Assembly (NCBI GenBank): GCA_040390855.1 | Contig: JAZJXO010000014.1 | Location: 15,718-79,717, forward strand | Length of the DNA: 64,000 nucleotides | From: Parvibaculum sp040390855 | GTDB lineage: Bacteria > Pseudomonadota > Alphaproteobacteria > Parvibaculales > Parvibaculaceae | Reading direction: 5' to 3' | Shown here: piece by piece, positions 35,902 to 44,942 of the stretch | Layout: the number at the start of each line of letters is the position of its first letter | How positions within the stretch are numbered: the stretch's first letter is position 1 | Position numbers and translations under genes: made by a program | Notes under the pieces: model-generated | Seen by the model: the letters and a program-made list of their open reading frames with translations, nothing else | Databases searched by the model: none | What the model was told of the DNA's origin: nothing

Positions 35902-35917
35902 TGGCACAGGGTCTGCA
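35902..35917 (+). promoter_or_regulatory. Sigma-54 promoter of flgF
   Basis: TGGCAC-AGGGT-CTGCA: exact -24 hexamer, GC at -12, correct spacing. The predicted start lies about 47 bases before the flgF ATG. Confidence 0.8.
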
Positions 35918-35974
35918 CTGTTGTCTGCGGGCGGAATACCGCACCGGCGAATTCGATAACCTGATGGTTCTGTT

Positions 35975-36709
35975 ATGGACAACGCACTTCTCATCGGTCT
36001 TTCAAGGCAGTCCGCCATGGCGCGGGAGATGTCGACCATTGCGAACAATCTCGCCAACATGAACACGACGGGCTTCAAAGGGTCGAGCATGTTGTTCGAC
36101 GAGTATCTGATGCCGACTGCCAGCGAAGACAGCCCCGACAAAACGCTCTCATTCGTGCAGGACTACGGCCAGTTCCGCAACATGAGCGACGGCGAGATGA
36201 AGTCCACGGGCAATCCGCTCGACGTTGCCATCTCTGGCGAAGGCATGTTCTCGGTCCAGACACCGCAAGGCATACAATATACACGCGTCGGTCATTTCCA
36301 GATCAACGATCAGGGTCAACTCGTCACCGAACAGGGTATGCCGGTCCTCGGTGACTCAGGTACGCCACTGACCTTCACCAAGGACGAAGGCACGATCAAC
36401 ATTGCCCGCGACGGCACTGTTTCGACCGAGCAGAACGGCCAGCGCGGCAAGATCAGCCTCGTGACCTTCGGCAATATGCAAGAGCTGAAAGCCAATGGCG
36501 ACGGGCTCTATTCAACCACACAGACCCCCACACCGGTCACTGAACCCCGCATGGCGCAGGGCTCGATTGAAGGGTCGAACGTCAATTCCATCGTCGAGAT
36601 GACAAACATGATTGATGTGCAGCGCGCCTATATCAGCGCTGCCAAACTCGTGCAGACAGCCGACGACATGCGCGCCAAAGCGATCTCGCAGATCACCGGC
36701 GCAGCCTGA
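35975..36709 (+). CDS. flgF: Flagellar proximal rod protein FlgF
   Basis: 244 residues. N-terminal rod motif STIANNLANMNTTGFKGSSM at 20-39 and C-terminal VNSIVEMTNMIDVQRAYISAAK helix. First gene of the flgF-flgG-flgA-flgH operon under the sigma-54 promoter. Confidence 0.95.
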   Translation: MDNALLIGLSRQSAMAREMSTIANNLANMNTTGFKGSSMLFDEYLMPTASEDSPDKTLSFVQDYGQFRNMSDGEMKSTGNPLDVAISGEGMFSVQTPQGIQYTRVGHFQINDQGQLVTEQGMPVLGDSGTPLTFTKDEGTINIARDGTVSTEQNGQRGKISLVTFGNMQELKANGDGLYSTTQTPTPVTEPRMAQGSIEGSNVNSIVEMTNMIDVQRAYISAAKLVQTADDMRAKAISQITGAA

Positions 36710-36770
36710 AACAAATACTGATCCGATTTCGTCATTCACTCGATAGACAAGCAAGCCAAGGAATAAATCA

Positions 36771-37556
36771 ATGCAGTCGCTCAGCATCGCCGCCACAGGC
36801 ATGATGGCCCAACAGCTCAATGTCGAGGTAATCTCGAACAACATCGCCAACATGAGCACAACGGGTTTCAAGCGCCAGCACGCCGAGTTTCAGGACCTGC
36901 TCTATCAGAACCTGCGCCGGGTCGGAACCAATTCGTCAGACAGCGGCACGATTGTCCCGTCAGGTGTGCAGATCGGTCTCGGTGTGAAAACCGCTGCCGT
37001 CTCTCGCGTGATGACGCAGGGCGACATGAACAACACCGGCAACAAACTCGACCTCGCCATTCAGGGGCGCGGCTATTTTCGCATCACCATGCCGAGCGGC
37101 ACGGATGCCTATACGCGTGCCGGTAATTTCCAGTTGAGCCCCGAAGGCCAGATCGTCACAACGGACGGCTATCCGGTCGCCCCCGGCATCACCATTCCGC
37201 CGGAAGCGACCGACATCACGATCAGCAAGGACGGTCAGGTACAGGCGACGATTCCCGGCCAGACGACACCGCAAATCGTTGGCCAGCTTGAACTCTCGAG
37301 TTTTCAGAACGAAGCGGGCCTCGATCCGCAGGGTGACAATCTCTTCATCGAAACCGCCGCGAGCGGAACGCCGACAACGGGCGCGCCTTCGTCAACCGGC
37401 TTCGGCGGTGTGCAACAGGGCTTTCTCGAAACATCGAACGTCAATGCCGTGACGGAAATCTCGGACCTCATCACAGCGCAGCGTGCATATGAAATGAACG
37501 CCAAGATCATCACCGCGTCTGACGAAATGATGCAGACAACATCGAACCTCAAGTAA
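36771..37556 (+). CDS. flgG: Flagellar distal rod protein FlgG
   Basis: 261 residues, the usual FlgG length. N-terminal VISNNIANMSTTGFKRQHAEF, the FlgG-specific GLGVKTAAVSRVMTQGDMNNTGNKLDLAIQGRG block, and C-terminal VTEISDLITAQRAYEMNAKI. 61 bases after flgF. Confidence 0.97.
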   Translation: MQSLSIAATGMMAQQLNVEVISNNIANMSTTGFKRQHAEFQDLLYQNLRRVGTNSSDSGTIVPSGVQIGLGVKTAAVSRVMTQGDMNNTGNKLDLAIQGRGYFRITMPSGTDAYTRAGNFQLSPEGQIVTTDGYPVAPGITIPPEATDITISKDGQVQATIPGQTTPQIVGQLELSSFQNEAGLDPQGDNLFIETAASGTPTTGAPSSTGFGGVQQGFLETSNVNAVTEISDLITAQRAYEMNAKIITASDEMMQTTSNLK

Positions 37557-37573
37557 TCACACTCTAAGTGGAC

Positions 37574-38587
37574 ATGTTGAAAATGCGTCTTCGTTCGAAC
37601 CTTAAAGCTCTCGCCCTCGTCCCCGCGCTTCTCGTCGCCGGTGCCTTTGCGTGCGAAGCTGCCGAACTCAACACCAACGCCTCGGTTGCCCGCGACGTGG
37701 TCACGCTCGGCGATGTGTTTGATAATGCAGGCGATGCCGCCGATGTAATCGTCGTCGCCGCGCCTGCGCCCGGCGCAAGCATCGACATTTCCATCTCGAA
37801 AATCTCCCTGCTCGCACGTCGCAACGGCCTTGCCTGGCGCAACACAACGGGCCTCACGCATATCGCCGTGTCACGTGCCGGTGTCGCTGTTCCCGATGCC
37901 GATGTATCCGCCGCCATCGTCAGTGCCATCAAGCAAAATACGCCGTCGCTTCTCCCGACAACGGCCATGCAGGTCGACTTCACCGGCGGCATTTCGGGCC
38001 TCGAAGTCGGCGAACAGGACACACCGACCGTCAAGGTCGAGCAGATTTCGTTCAACGCCCGCAACGGCAGCTTCGACGCCGTTGTCCGCGCCCCCGCCGA
38101 CAGTGCCAACGCGCCGCTGCGCCGCGTCGTCGGTCGTGCCTATGCGGTCGCTGACATTCCGGTGCTGCTGCGTGACGTGACACCCGGCACTGTCGTCAAC
38201 GCTGGGGACGTTCAGTGGATCAAACTGCCCGCCACACGCGTCAGCAACAATGTCATCACCACCGCCGAAAATCTCGTCGGCATGTCGCCACGCTACCCTG
38301 TCCGCGCCGGTGAACCCGTGCGCCTTTCAGACATGCAGATGCCTGTCGCGGTTATCAAGGGTGCCATTGTCGACATGAACTATTCAACCGGCGCGCTCAC
38401 CCTGCTCGCCCGTGGCCGCGCACTACAGAACGGCGCCATCGGCGATACAATCGACATTCTCAATCCGCGCTCCAACCGCACGGTTCAAGGTGTCATCGAA
38501 GGTCCGAACCGTGTGCGTATCGACAATCTGACCGCACCGAAAATACAGGCGGGGACCGCTCCGCAAAACATCGACCTGAAATCCTGA
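37574..38587 (+). CDS. flgA: P-ring assembly chaperone FlgA
   Basis: 337 residues. Signal peptide (cut near AFACEAAE). C-terminal SAF/FlgA domain with RRVVGRAYAVADIPVLLRDVTPGTVV and VRAGEPVRLSDM, ending in the GDTIDILNPRSNRTVQG motif that marks FlgA. The N-terminal 100 residues are an extension beyond enteric FlgA, as usual in alphaproteobacteria. Alternative in-frame starts exist six bases upstream and nine downstream. Periplasmic chaperone for FlgI. Confidence 0.92.
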   Translation: MLKMRLRSNLKALALVPALLVAGAFACEAAELNTNASVARDVVTLGDVFDNAGDAADVIVVAAPAPGASIDISISKISLLARRNGLAWRNTTGLTHIAVSRAGVAVPDADVSAAIVSAIKQNTPSLLPTTAMQVDFTGGISGLEVGEQDTPTVKVEQISFNARNGSFDAVVRAPADSANAPLRRVVGRAYAVADIPVLLRDVTPGTVVNAGDVQWIKLPATRVSNNVITTAENLVGMSPRYPVRAGEPVRLSDMQMPVAVIKGAIVDMNYSTGALTLLARGRALQNGAIGDTIDILNPRSNRTVQGVIEGPNRVRIDNLTAPKIQAGTAPQNIDLKS

Positions 38588-38639
38588 TCTTAAAATTCGC
38601 GCTGATACGCAACACTTTCTTCGTTCACAGAGGCCCCGT

Positions 38640-39392
38640 ATGTTCATCCGTCGTTTCATTGGTTTTGCTGCCATTGCCTCGCTTGCCGCCTCGCTCGGCG
38701 CCTGCAGTGCGCTTGATCGCGTCCAAAACATCGGCGCTGCGCCAGCACTCGCGCCGATCGCCAACCCGACAGCACAAGCGGGCTATCGCCCTGTCAGTAT
38801 GCCGATGCCCGCGCCTGAACAGGTGGTCTACGAACCCAATTCGCTGTGGCGCTCCGGTTCGCGCGCCTTCTTCCGCGATCAGCGTGCCGCCCGCATCGGT
38901 GATATTCTCACTGTCATCATCAACATTTCAGACAGCGCCAAAGTCAACAACGCGACGAAGCGCGCGCGCGCCAATTCTGAATCCGCAGGCGCACCGAATT
39001 TCTTCGGACTTGAATCACAGTTGAGCAAGGTTCTGCCTGAAGCTGTTGACCCCGCCGCGCTTGTCGATGTGACAAGCGACGGATCGAGCGCCGGTTCGGG
39101 TTCTGTTGACCGCAAGGAAAGCGTCGAACTCACAGTCGCCGCCGTCGTCACACAAGTTCTGCCGAACGGCAATCTCGTCATCGAGGGTCGTCAGGAAGTA
39201 CGCGTCAATTTCGAAGTCCGCGAATTGCTCGTCGCCGGTATCGTGCGTCCGGAAGATATTTCCAGCATCAACACGATCCAGCACACACAGATCGCCGAAG
39301 CACGCATCTCATACGGCGGACGTGGTCAGCTTACAGACGTTCAGCAGCCCCGCTACGGCCAGCAGCTCTATGACGTGATCATGCCTTTCTAA
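38640..39392 (+). CDS. flgH: Flagellar L-ring lipoprotein FlgH
   Basis: 250 residues. Lipoprotein signal peptide with lipobox LGAC (C22). FlgH blocks SLWRSGSRAFFRDQRAARIGDILTV, NGNLVIEGRQEVRVNFE and a VRPEDISSINTI motif near the end. Outer-membrane bushing ring. Last gene of the flgF operon. Confidence 0.97.
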   Translation: MFIRRFIGFAAIASLAASLGACSALDRVQNIGAAPALAPIANPTAQAGYRPVSMPMPAPEQVVYEPNSLWRSGSRAFFRDQRAARIGDILTVIINISDSAKVNNATKRARANSESAGAPNFFGLESQLSKVLPEAVDPAALVDVTSDGSSAGSGSVDRKESVELTVAAVVTQVLPNGNLVIEGRQEVRVNFEVRELLVAGIVRPEDISSINTIQHTQIAEARISYGGRGQLTDVQQPRYGQQLYDVIMPF

Positions 39393-39455
39393 AAAACTAT
39401 ATCCCTGAGGTGGGATTGGGCTTCCGGACGCCCGGATGTACGGCTCCGGAAATGC

Positions 39456-39487
39456 AAAACGCGGCACTCGCAAGAGGGCCGCGTTTT
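39456..39487. terminator. Bidirectional terminator between flgH and dksA
   Basis: AAAACGCGGC and GCCGCGTTTT pair perfectly around ACTCGCAAGAGG; A-run on one side and T-run on the other suit the convergent flgH and dksA. Confidence 0.88.
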
Positions 39488-39538
39488 CGCTTTGCGGAAA
39501 ATCAGAAACGGGGACAGGCACGTTAAGGGCCGCCCCAC

Positions 39539-39955
39539 TCAATCGTCGCGATAGACCTTCTCGCGGCGTTCGTGGCGTTCCTGCGCTTCGATCGACAGGG
39601 TGGCAATCGGGCGGGCGTCGAGACGTTTCAAACTGATCGGCTCGCCCGTCTCTTCACAATAACCGTATGTCCCCTCTTCGACGCGGCGGAGCGCGGCGTC
39701 AATCTTGGACACGAGTTTGCGCTGACGGTCACGCGTGCGCAGTTCCAGTGATCGCTCCGTTTCGGACGTGGCTCTGTCCGTCAGATCGGGGTGATGCGTG
39801 GTTTCTTCCTGAAGATGCTGAAGCGTCTCGCGGTTTTCCACGAGAATGTCTTCTTTCCACTTTTCGAGCTTGCGTCGAAAGTATTCCCTCTGCCGCTTGT
39901 TCATAAACGGCTCGTCATCGGAAGGCATATAGCCCTTAGGCAACCGTACAACCAT
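39539..39955 (-). CDS. dksA: RNA polymerase-binding factor DksA, one-cysteine type
   Basis: 138 residues. DksA/TraR family: coiled coil at 20-85 (KRQREYFRRKLEKWKEDIL...) and a C-terminal zinc-finger-like region. It reads GYCEETGEPISLKRLDARPIATLSIEAQE, so of the four zinc cysteines of E. coli DksA only the first remains (the others are Thr, Ser and Ala). Cysteine-poor DksA forms occur in alphaproteobacteria. Works with ppGpp at RNA polymerase. Convergent with flgH. Confidence 0.9.
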   Translation of the reverse strand: MVVRLPKGYMPSDDEPFMNKRQREYFRRKLEKWKEDILVENRETLQHLQEETTHHPDLTDRATSETERSLELRTRDRQRKLVSKIDAALRRVEEGTYGYCEETGEPISLKRLDARPIATLSIEAQERHERREKVYRDD

Positions 39956-40166
39956 GCGCCTTCATCTCTCCTGAGACGGCCCCATTACGCAGAGGCCCTA
40001 TAGAAAACGCGGCGGAGTATAGGGAGACAGATTAAGATTCTCAACCGTTCTGGAACCTCGCCCACAGATCCCCTTAACCACCTGAAATCTAACCTATATT
40101 TCGATAAGGCTAGTGCGATTCGGAAATCCGCGCATAGACCTAAGGATCAGGTTTTTGCGGCTTGTG

Positions 40167-40598
40167 TTAATCTTTGGGGAAGTTGCCGAACTTGGCCAGC
40201 TCGACGCGGGCGCGCAATTCGATGTGGTCGAGAATGTCGGCGAGATCAGGATCGCGGACCTGCGCCTGCTGGTTTTCAACGACATGAAGGAGGCGGGTGA
40301 GTTTGGCTTCGGGCACCTGCCCGCTCAGGATCGACAGTTTGATATCGTCGAGAATATCGAGCATCTGTTCACCGCGCGCCATGGCACGACGCGGTGACGA
40401 GGTGGCGTCGTTGAGCCCGCCCGTTTCCTGAAGCGCCAGCAGACTGTCCACGGCGGTCAGAGACGATGTGGCACCAAGACCCGCAACTCCACGGCCTTCT
40501 TCAGCATCGCTCACGGCAAAGCCCGACCCCGCACCGCGGGCGGAGACGCCACGCTTTGCCGTTGTCGAACCGATCTGGCGGCTGGCGCCAATCTTCAT
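40167..40598 (-). CDS. fliX: Flagellar assembly regulator FliX
   Basis: 143 residues. FliX family: variable Gly/Ala-rich N-terminus, SLLALQETGGLNDATSS and the RRAMARGEQMLDILDDIKLSILSGQ block, ending in a DHIELRARVELAKF helix. In Caulobacter FliX links basal-body assembly to the sigma-54 activator FlbD. Divergent from flgI, with a CtrA-type box between them, as in Caulobacter. Confidence 0.92.
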   Translation of the reverse strand: MKIGASRQIGSTTAKRGVSARGAGSGFAVSDAEEGRGVAGLGATSSLTAVDSLLALQETGGLNDATSSPRRAMARGEQMLDILDDIKLSILSGQVPEAKLTRLLHVVENQQAQVRDPDLADILDHIELRARVELAKFGNFPKD

Positions 40599-40669
40599 TG
40601 CTTTGCCCCTTGAGCCCCGACCGCAAAACGTGATACGGCCATCTGAAAGGACACTCTGACCAAGAAATC

Positions 40670-40684
40670 TTAAGGCGGTGTTAA
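40670..40684. promoter_or_regulatory. CtrA-type box at fliX
   Basis: TTAA-GGCGGTG-TTAA, an exact TTAA-N7-TTAA arrangement 72 bases upstream of the fliX start in the fliX/flgI divergent region. Confidence 0.6.
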
Positions 40685-40832
40685 GCCTAAAAAAGCGTAG
40701 CGGAAGATATTGCCGGGTGAGCGGAAAGACCTGCCACCAAGGACCGTAAACGCCCTGTGGCCGCCATCTGTAAATAATAATTTATATGAATAAAATCAAT
40801 TGGTTAATTCGGAAAACCGGAACCGCAGCAAG

Positions 40833-40848
40833 TGGCACGGATTTCGCT
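40833..40848 (+). promoter_or_regulatory. Sigma-54 promoter of flgI
   Basis: TGGCAC-GGATT-TCGCT: exact -24 element and GC at -12 with correct spacing. The predicted start is about 31 bases before the flgI ATG. Confidence 0.75.
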
Positions 40849-40889
40849 TACTAAGCCGTGTGTCATTCCGCGAGCAGACGGTTTTTTGA

Positions 40890-42029
40890 ATGTTCAGGCT
40901 TTTCGCCAACCTCTTCCGCCCCTTTATGAAGCTCACCGCCTTCGCTCTGGCGGTGTCTTTTGCCGTGGCGCTTCCCGCCAATGCCGCCTCGCGCGTCAAG
41001 GACATCGTCGATGTCGAAGGCGTCCGTGACAACCTGCTCGTGGGTTACGGGCTCGTCGTCGGCCTCAACGGCACAGGTGACACGCTACGCAACGCCCCGT
41101 TCACCCAGCAGAGCCTGATCGCCATGCTCGAACGCCTCGGAGTCAACACGCGCGGCACGCAGTTAAAGACAGACAACGTCGCCGCCGTCATGGTGACTGC
41201 CAGCCTCCCCGCCTTCTCGACACAGGGCACACATATCGACATCACCGTGAGCGCGCTGGGCGACGCCACCAACCTGCAGGGCGGCGTTCTGCTCGTCACC
41301 CCGCTGATGGGCGCCGATGGTCAGGTTTACGCTGTGGCACAAGGCTCTGTCGCAACGGGCGGTTTCGCTGCTCAGGGCGAAGGTGCTTCCGTTGTGCGCG
41401 GCGTACCGACCAATGGCCGCATCGCCAACGGCGCCATCGTCGAACGCGAAATCGACTTCAAGCTGGCTGATCTCAAGACGCTGCGCCTCTCGCTGCGCAA
41501 TCCGGACCTGACGACCGCCGTGCGCGTGGCTGACGCCATCAACTCCTATCTCGGCAATAACACGGCGACCGCCGACAATCCGACAACGGTTCAGCTCGTC
41601 GTGCCCGCCTCTTATGCAGGGAATGTCGTGAACCTGCTGACAGACATCGAGCAGCTTCGCGTCGAGCCCGATCTGCCCGCCCGCGTCGTCATCGACGAAG
41701 GCTCCGGTATCATCGTCATGGGTCAGGACGTCCGCGTCAGCAAAGTCGCCATCGCACAGGGCAACCTGACCATCAGCGTCACCGAAACCCCGCAGGTGAG
41801 CCAGCCCGCCCCCTTCTCCGAGAACGGCCAGACCGTTGTCGTGCCCCGCACATCCGTCGCGGTGGACGAGGAAAAAGGCCGCAAACTGGCGCTTGTGGAC
41901 GGCAGCATCAGCCTGAAAGAACTTGTCGACGGGCTCAATGCACTGGGCGTTAACCCACGCGACATGATCAGCATTCTGCAAGCGATCAAAGCCGCCGGTG
42001 CCCTTCAGGCCGAAATCGAGGTCATGTGA
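40890..42029 (+). CDS. flgI: Flagellar P-ring protein FlgI
   Basis: 379 residues. Signal peptide (cut near LPANAAS), then the FlgI N-terminal signature RVKDIVDVEGVRDNLLVGYGLVVGLNGTGDT, the VTASLPAFSTQGTHIDITVSALGDA block and a C-terminal LNALGVNPRDMISILQAIKAAGAL. Periplasmic bushing ring around the rod. The stop overlaps flgJ. Confidence 0.97.
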   Translation: MFRLFANLFRPFMKLTAFALAVSFAVALPANAASRVKDIVDVEGVRDNLLVGYGLVVGLNGTGDTLRNAPFTQQSLIAMLERLGVNTRGTQLKTDNVAAVMVTASLPAFSTQGTHIDITVSALGDATNLQGGVLLVTPLMGADGQVYAVAQGSVATGGFAAQGEGASVVRGVPTNGRIANGAIVEREIDFKLADLKTLRLSLRNPDLTTAVRVADAINSYLGNNTATADNPTTVQLVVPASYAGNVVNLLTDIEQLRVEPDLPARVVIDEGSGIIVMGQDVRVSKVAIAQGNLTISVTETPQVSQPAPFSENGQTVVVPRTSVAVDEEKGRKLALVDGSISLKELVDGLNALGVNPRDMISILQAIKAAGALQAEIEVM

Positions 42030-42343
42030 TGAACGCCGCCGCCGCTCAGGGCCCGCTGGCGCAGTCATATATGCAGGCCGCTTTGCCCAAAGCGACCCAG
42101 CACAAAGATGCGCGCGCCTGGGCAACGGCACAGGATTTCGAAGCCCAGTTCATGTCCTCCATGGCCCAGTCCATGTTCGAAGGCATCGAAACCGACCCGA
42201 CTTTCGGCGGCGGTGAAGGCGAAGACACATTCCGCTCCATGCTTGTCAGCCAATACGGCAAGGAAATGAGCAAAGCCGGGGGCATCGGCATTGCCGACCA
42301 GATTTACGGTGAAATCCTCAAACTTCAGGAGATGAGCCGGTGA
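42029..42343 (+). CDS. flgJ: Rod-binding protein, FlgJ N-terminal domain only
   Basis: 104 residues. Rod-binding module with ATAQDFEAQFMSSMAQSMFEG and the FRSMLVSQYGKEMSKAGGIGIADQIY signature. The muramidase domain of enteric FlgJ is absent, as in most alphaproteobacteria, where such proteins are also called CheL. ATG 42029 overlaps the flgI stop (TGATG). Confidence 0.9.
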   Translation: MNAAAAQGPLAQSYMQAALPKATQHKDARAWATAQDFEAQFMSSMAQSMFEGIETDPTFGGGEGEDTFRSMLVSQYGKEMSKAGGIGIADQIYGEILKLQEMSR

Positions 42344-42807
42344 GCACGCCGTCCCGCCTGTCCGCGACCGATCTGAGCCCCGCCGAACTTGTCGAGCGGG
42401 TTTTGCTTCTCAGCACCCGGCTTCTCGACGTGATCACGCGCGAAACAGAGATGCTTGAAGCCAACCAGCTCCTCAAAATCGGGGAATTGCAGGACGAGAA
42501 GATCCGCCTCGCCAATGATTACGCACTGGATATTCAGGCGATCAGCCGTCGCAAGGAACTGATCGACCGCGCCCCTGCCGAGAAAATCAGCCGCCTCAAG
42601 GCGACAATGGTGAAGCTCGACACAGCTCTCGTCCGCAACCGCAATGTGCTGGGCGCAGCCAAATCCGTGTCCGAACGCATTTTGAAATCCGTGGCCGACA
42701 CTGTCAACGAACACAAGGCCCCGACGCTTGGCTATGGCCGCAATGCCGCCATGACATCACGCGCCAGCCACCGTTCAGCCGCTATCGCACTGGACAGCCG
42801 CGTCTGA
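42340..42807 (+). CDS. FlgN/FlbY-like flagellar chaperone
   Basis: 155 residues, mostly one long helical region (residues 15-125) with the FlgN-family look: LVERVLLLSTRLLDVITRETEMLEANQLLKIGELQDEKI. FlgN escorts the hook-associated proteins FlgK and FlgL to the export gate; in Caulobacter a protein at the same place is named FlbY. Overlaps flgJ by four bases. Family assignment rests on length, helices and context. Confidence 0.65.
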   Translation: MSTPSRLSATDLSPAELVERVLLLSTRLLDVITRETEMLEANQLLKIGELQDEKIRLANDYALDIQAISRRKELIDRAPAEKISRLKATMVKLDTALVRNRNVLGAAKSVSERILKSVADTVNEHKAPTLGYGRNAAMTSRASHRSAAIALDSRV

Positions 42808-42821
42808 ACAATTCGTAAAAA

Positions 42822-42837
42822 TTAACCAAAAACTAAC
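42822..42837. promoter_or_regulatory. CtrA-type box before the TPR/glycosyltransferase gene
   Basis: TTAA-CCAAAAA-CTAAC, one base off the CtrA consensus, same form as the box at flgB. 48 bases before the start at 42885. Confidence 0.45.
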
Positions 42838-42884
42838 CCTGTTGCGACAAGGTCAGTATACTGGGCATATCGAAGGGCAACACC

Positions 42885-44864
42885 ATGGCAAGCGCCGCAA
42901 CGAAGAGAAAAAACGGACTGGCGGGTTCGACGTCGAACAAGATCGACAAAATTCTGGCTGGTGCCGTGACACTTCAGGCGCAGGGCATGATGACGGAGGC
43001 CGAAAGCCTCTATCGCAAATTGCTCAAGCGTTTTCCCGGCCATCCGGGCACGCTGCGCCTTCTCGCCATCCTGACCCATCAGACCGGCCGCAGCACGGAA
43101 GAGTCGATCAAATATCTGCGCGACGCGCTCAAAGCCGATCCGGACTTTGCGCTCGCACACAAGAACATCGCCTATCTTCTCGCCAAGGAGGGTCGTGTTG
43201 ACGAAGCCATCTTCCATTTCTCGGAAGCCGCCCGCCTTCTCGCCGATGATATTGAATGCCGCCTCGAAATCGCCCGCCTCCTCGATGAAAGCGGCGACCA
43301 TGACGACGCGCTTGAGGTCTATCGCGAGGTTATAGCGATCAATGATCAGGACTCCCGCGCCTTTCGCGGCATCGGCAAAATCCTGTCTGTGAGCACCGAT
43401 GACAATGACGTCGCCGAATCCGTGGACGCATTGCATAAAGCCATGGCGCTCTCGCCGGACGATCACATCACTGTTCTCCATGCCGCAACGCTTTTTGCGA
43501 CCATGAAAAAGACAGATGAAGCGATTGCCGCCTTTGAAAGCGCGATCAAACTTGATCCCAACTCACACGAAGCCTTTTTTTCTTTCGCCAATATCATGCG
43601 CGATAACGGCCACACGCAACGCGCCGTTGACCTTTTCTCACGTGCTATCGAGATCAAACCAGACTATGCCGCTGCTTATAGCAATCTCGGCAATATGCTG
43701 GCGGACAATGCGATGCTCGAAGAAGGCATAGCCTGCGCCAAACAGGCGATCACGCTGCGCCCCGATCTTGTAGAGGCACACAACAATCTGGGTTCGGCGC
43801 TGCAAAATGCCTGTCTCCCTGCTGAAGCCCTTGAAGCCTACACAACCGCTCTGACATTGCGCCCCAATGACGACGCTGTGCTCTGGAACTTCGCGCTCTG
43901 CCTTCTCGCCACCGGCCAGATCGAAAACGGCTGGGACATTTACGGCTACGGCTTTGCCAGCGGACAACGCAAACCCTATCGCCCCTTCCCCGGCCTGATC
44001 TGGCAGGGCGAAGACCTGAGCAATAAAACCATTATGATCACGCGCGAACAGGGCGTGGGCGATGACCTGCGTTTCTCGACCTGCTTTCACGATGTCGTCG
44101 CGATGGCCAAACACGTCATCATCGAAACAGACCGCCGCCTCGTCGATATTTATCAGCGCACATGGCCGCAAGCGACCGTGCGCGCCGAAACAGGACGCTC
44201 GACCGGCTTGCTGACCTATAAAGACGGCGAAGTCGATTTCGACTACACGGCACCCGCCGGCATGATCGCCGCACACCTGCGCCGCTCGCGCACCTCCTTC
44301 CCGAGCGACAGCCGTCCGCTTCTCGCCGATCCGGTTCTCCGCCGAAACGCCCGTACATGGCTCGACAGCCTCGGCGCGGGCCCGAAGATCGGCCTGACAT
44401 GGCGTTCGGGGTTACGCACGCCGCTGCGTGACATCATGGCGACCGATCCGATCAACTGGGCCGCCCTTCGGAATGTCGAAGGTGCGAAGCTCATCAACCT
44501 GCAATTCGGCTTTCCGGCAGACGAAATCCGCGAGGCGGCTGAAAAGCACGGGCTGACGATCCATGAAATGCCGGGCCTCGACTGCCACAATGATCTTGCG
44601 GGCACGGCGGCTCTCACCGCAGAGCTTGATTACGTCACCGGTCTCTGGAATGCGGCCACCGAAATGGCCGGGGCGCTCGGTGTGCGCGGCATCATCTATA
44701 TGCCGGCCCATCATCCGATGCAGCTCGGCCTCGGCATCCTGCCATGGCATCCGAGCCTGCGGACCTATTCGGTCATGCCGGGCTTTGACCGCAAGGACCT
44801 CGTCGAAAGCATTGTCAATGACCTCCGCGAGATCCATGCCCAGAAGGCCGGGATAAAGGTCTGA
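42885..44864 (+). CDS. TPR protein with C-terminal glycosyltransferase-like domain
   Basis: 659 residues. N-terminal TPR array at about 25-340 with repeats such as AEALEAYTTALTLRPNDDAVLWN and DLFSRAIEIKPDYAAAYSNLGN. The C-terminal half (about 350-650) resembles SPINDLY/heptosyltransferase-like GT-B domains, with ITREQGVGDDLRF near 385 and GPKIGLTWRSG near 505. Proteins of this layout near flagellins include Caulobacter FlbA and possible flagellin O-glycosyltransferases. It sits between flgN and the flagellin genes and is followed by a terminator. A role in flagellin modification is inference. Confidence 0.75.
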   Translation: MASAATKRKNGLAGSTSNKIDKILAGAVTLQAQGMMTEAESLYRKLLKRFPGHPGTLRLLAILTHQTGRSTEESIKYLRDALKADPDFALAHKNIAYLLAKEGRVDEAIFHFSEAARLLADDIECRLEIARLLDESGDHDDALEVYREVIAINDQDSRAFRGIGKILSVSTDDNDVAESVDALHKAMALSPDDHITVLHAATLFATMKKTDEAIAAFESAIKLDPNSHEAFFSFANIMRDNGHTQRAVDLFSRAIEIKPDYAAAYSNLGNMLADNAMLEEGIACAKQAITLRPDLVEAHNNLGSALQNACLPAEALEAYTTALTLRPNDDAVLWNFALCLLATGQIENGWDIYGYGFASGQRKPYRPFPGLIWQGEDLSNKTIMITREQGVGDDLRFSTCFHDVVAMAKHVIIETDRRLVDIYQRTWPQATVRAETGRSTGLLTYKDGEVDFDYTAPAGMIAAHLRRSRTSFPSDSRPLLADPVLRRNARTWLDSLGAGPKIGLTWRSGLRTPLRDIMATDPINWAALRNVEGAKLINLQFGFPADEIREAAEKHGLTIHEMPGLDCHNDLAGTAALTAELDYVTGLWNAATEMAGALGVRGIIYMPAHHPMQLGLGILPWHPSLRTYSVMPGFDRKDLVESIVNDLREIHAQKAGIKV

Positions 44865-44942
44865 ATGTACAAAATGCCGGTCGGCTCGCCTTCGTCAGCC
44901 CTCTGAACGTCTGAAATTCCCGCCTTTAAGAAAAAATTTTTC

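Larger units (their letters stand above)
35657..35974. other. Divergent fliL/flgF control region
   Basis: About 318 bases with no gene. It holds two oppositely directed -24/-12 promoters (35698-35712 leftward, 35902-35917 rightward); the 190 bases between them would hold activator sites shared by both operons. Confidence 0.6.
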
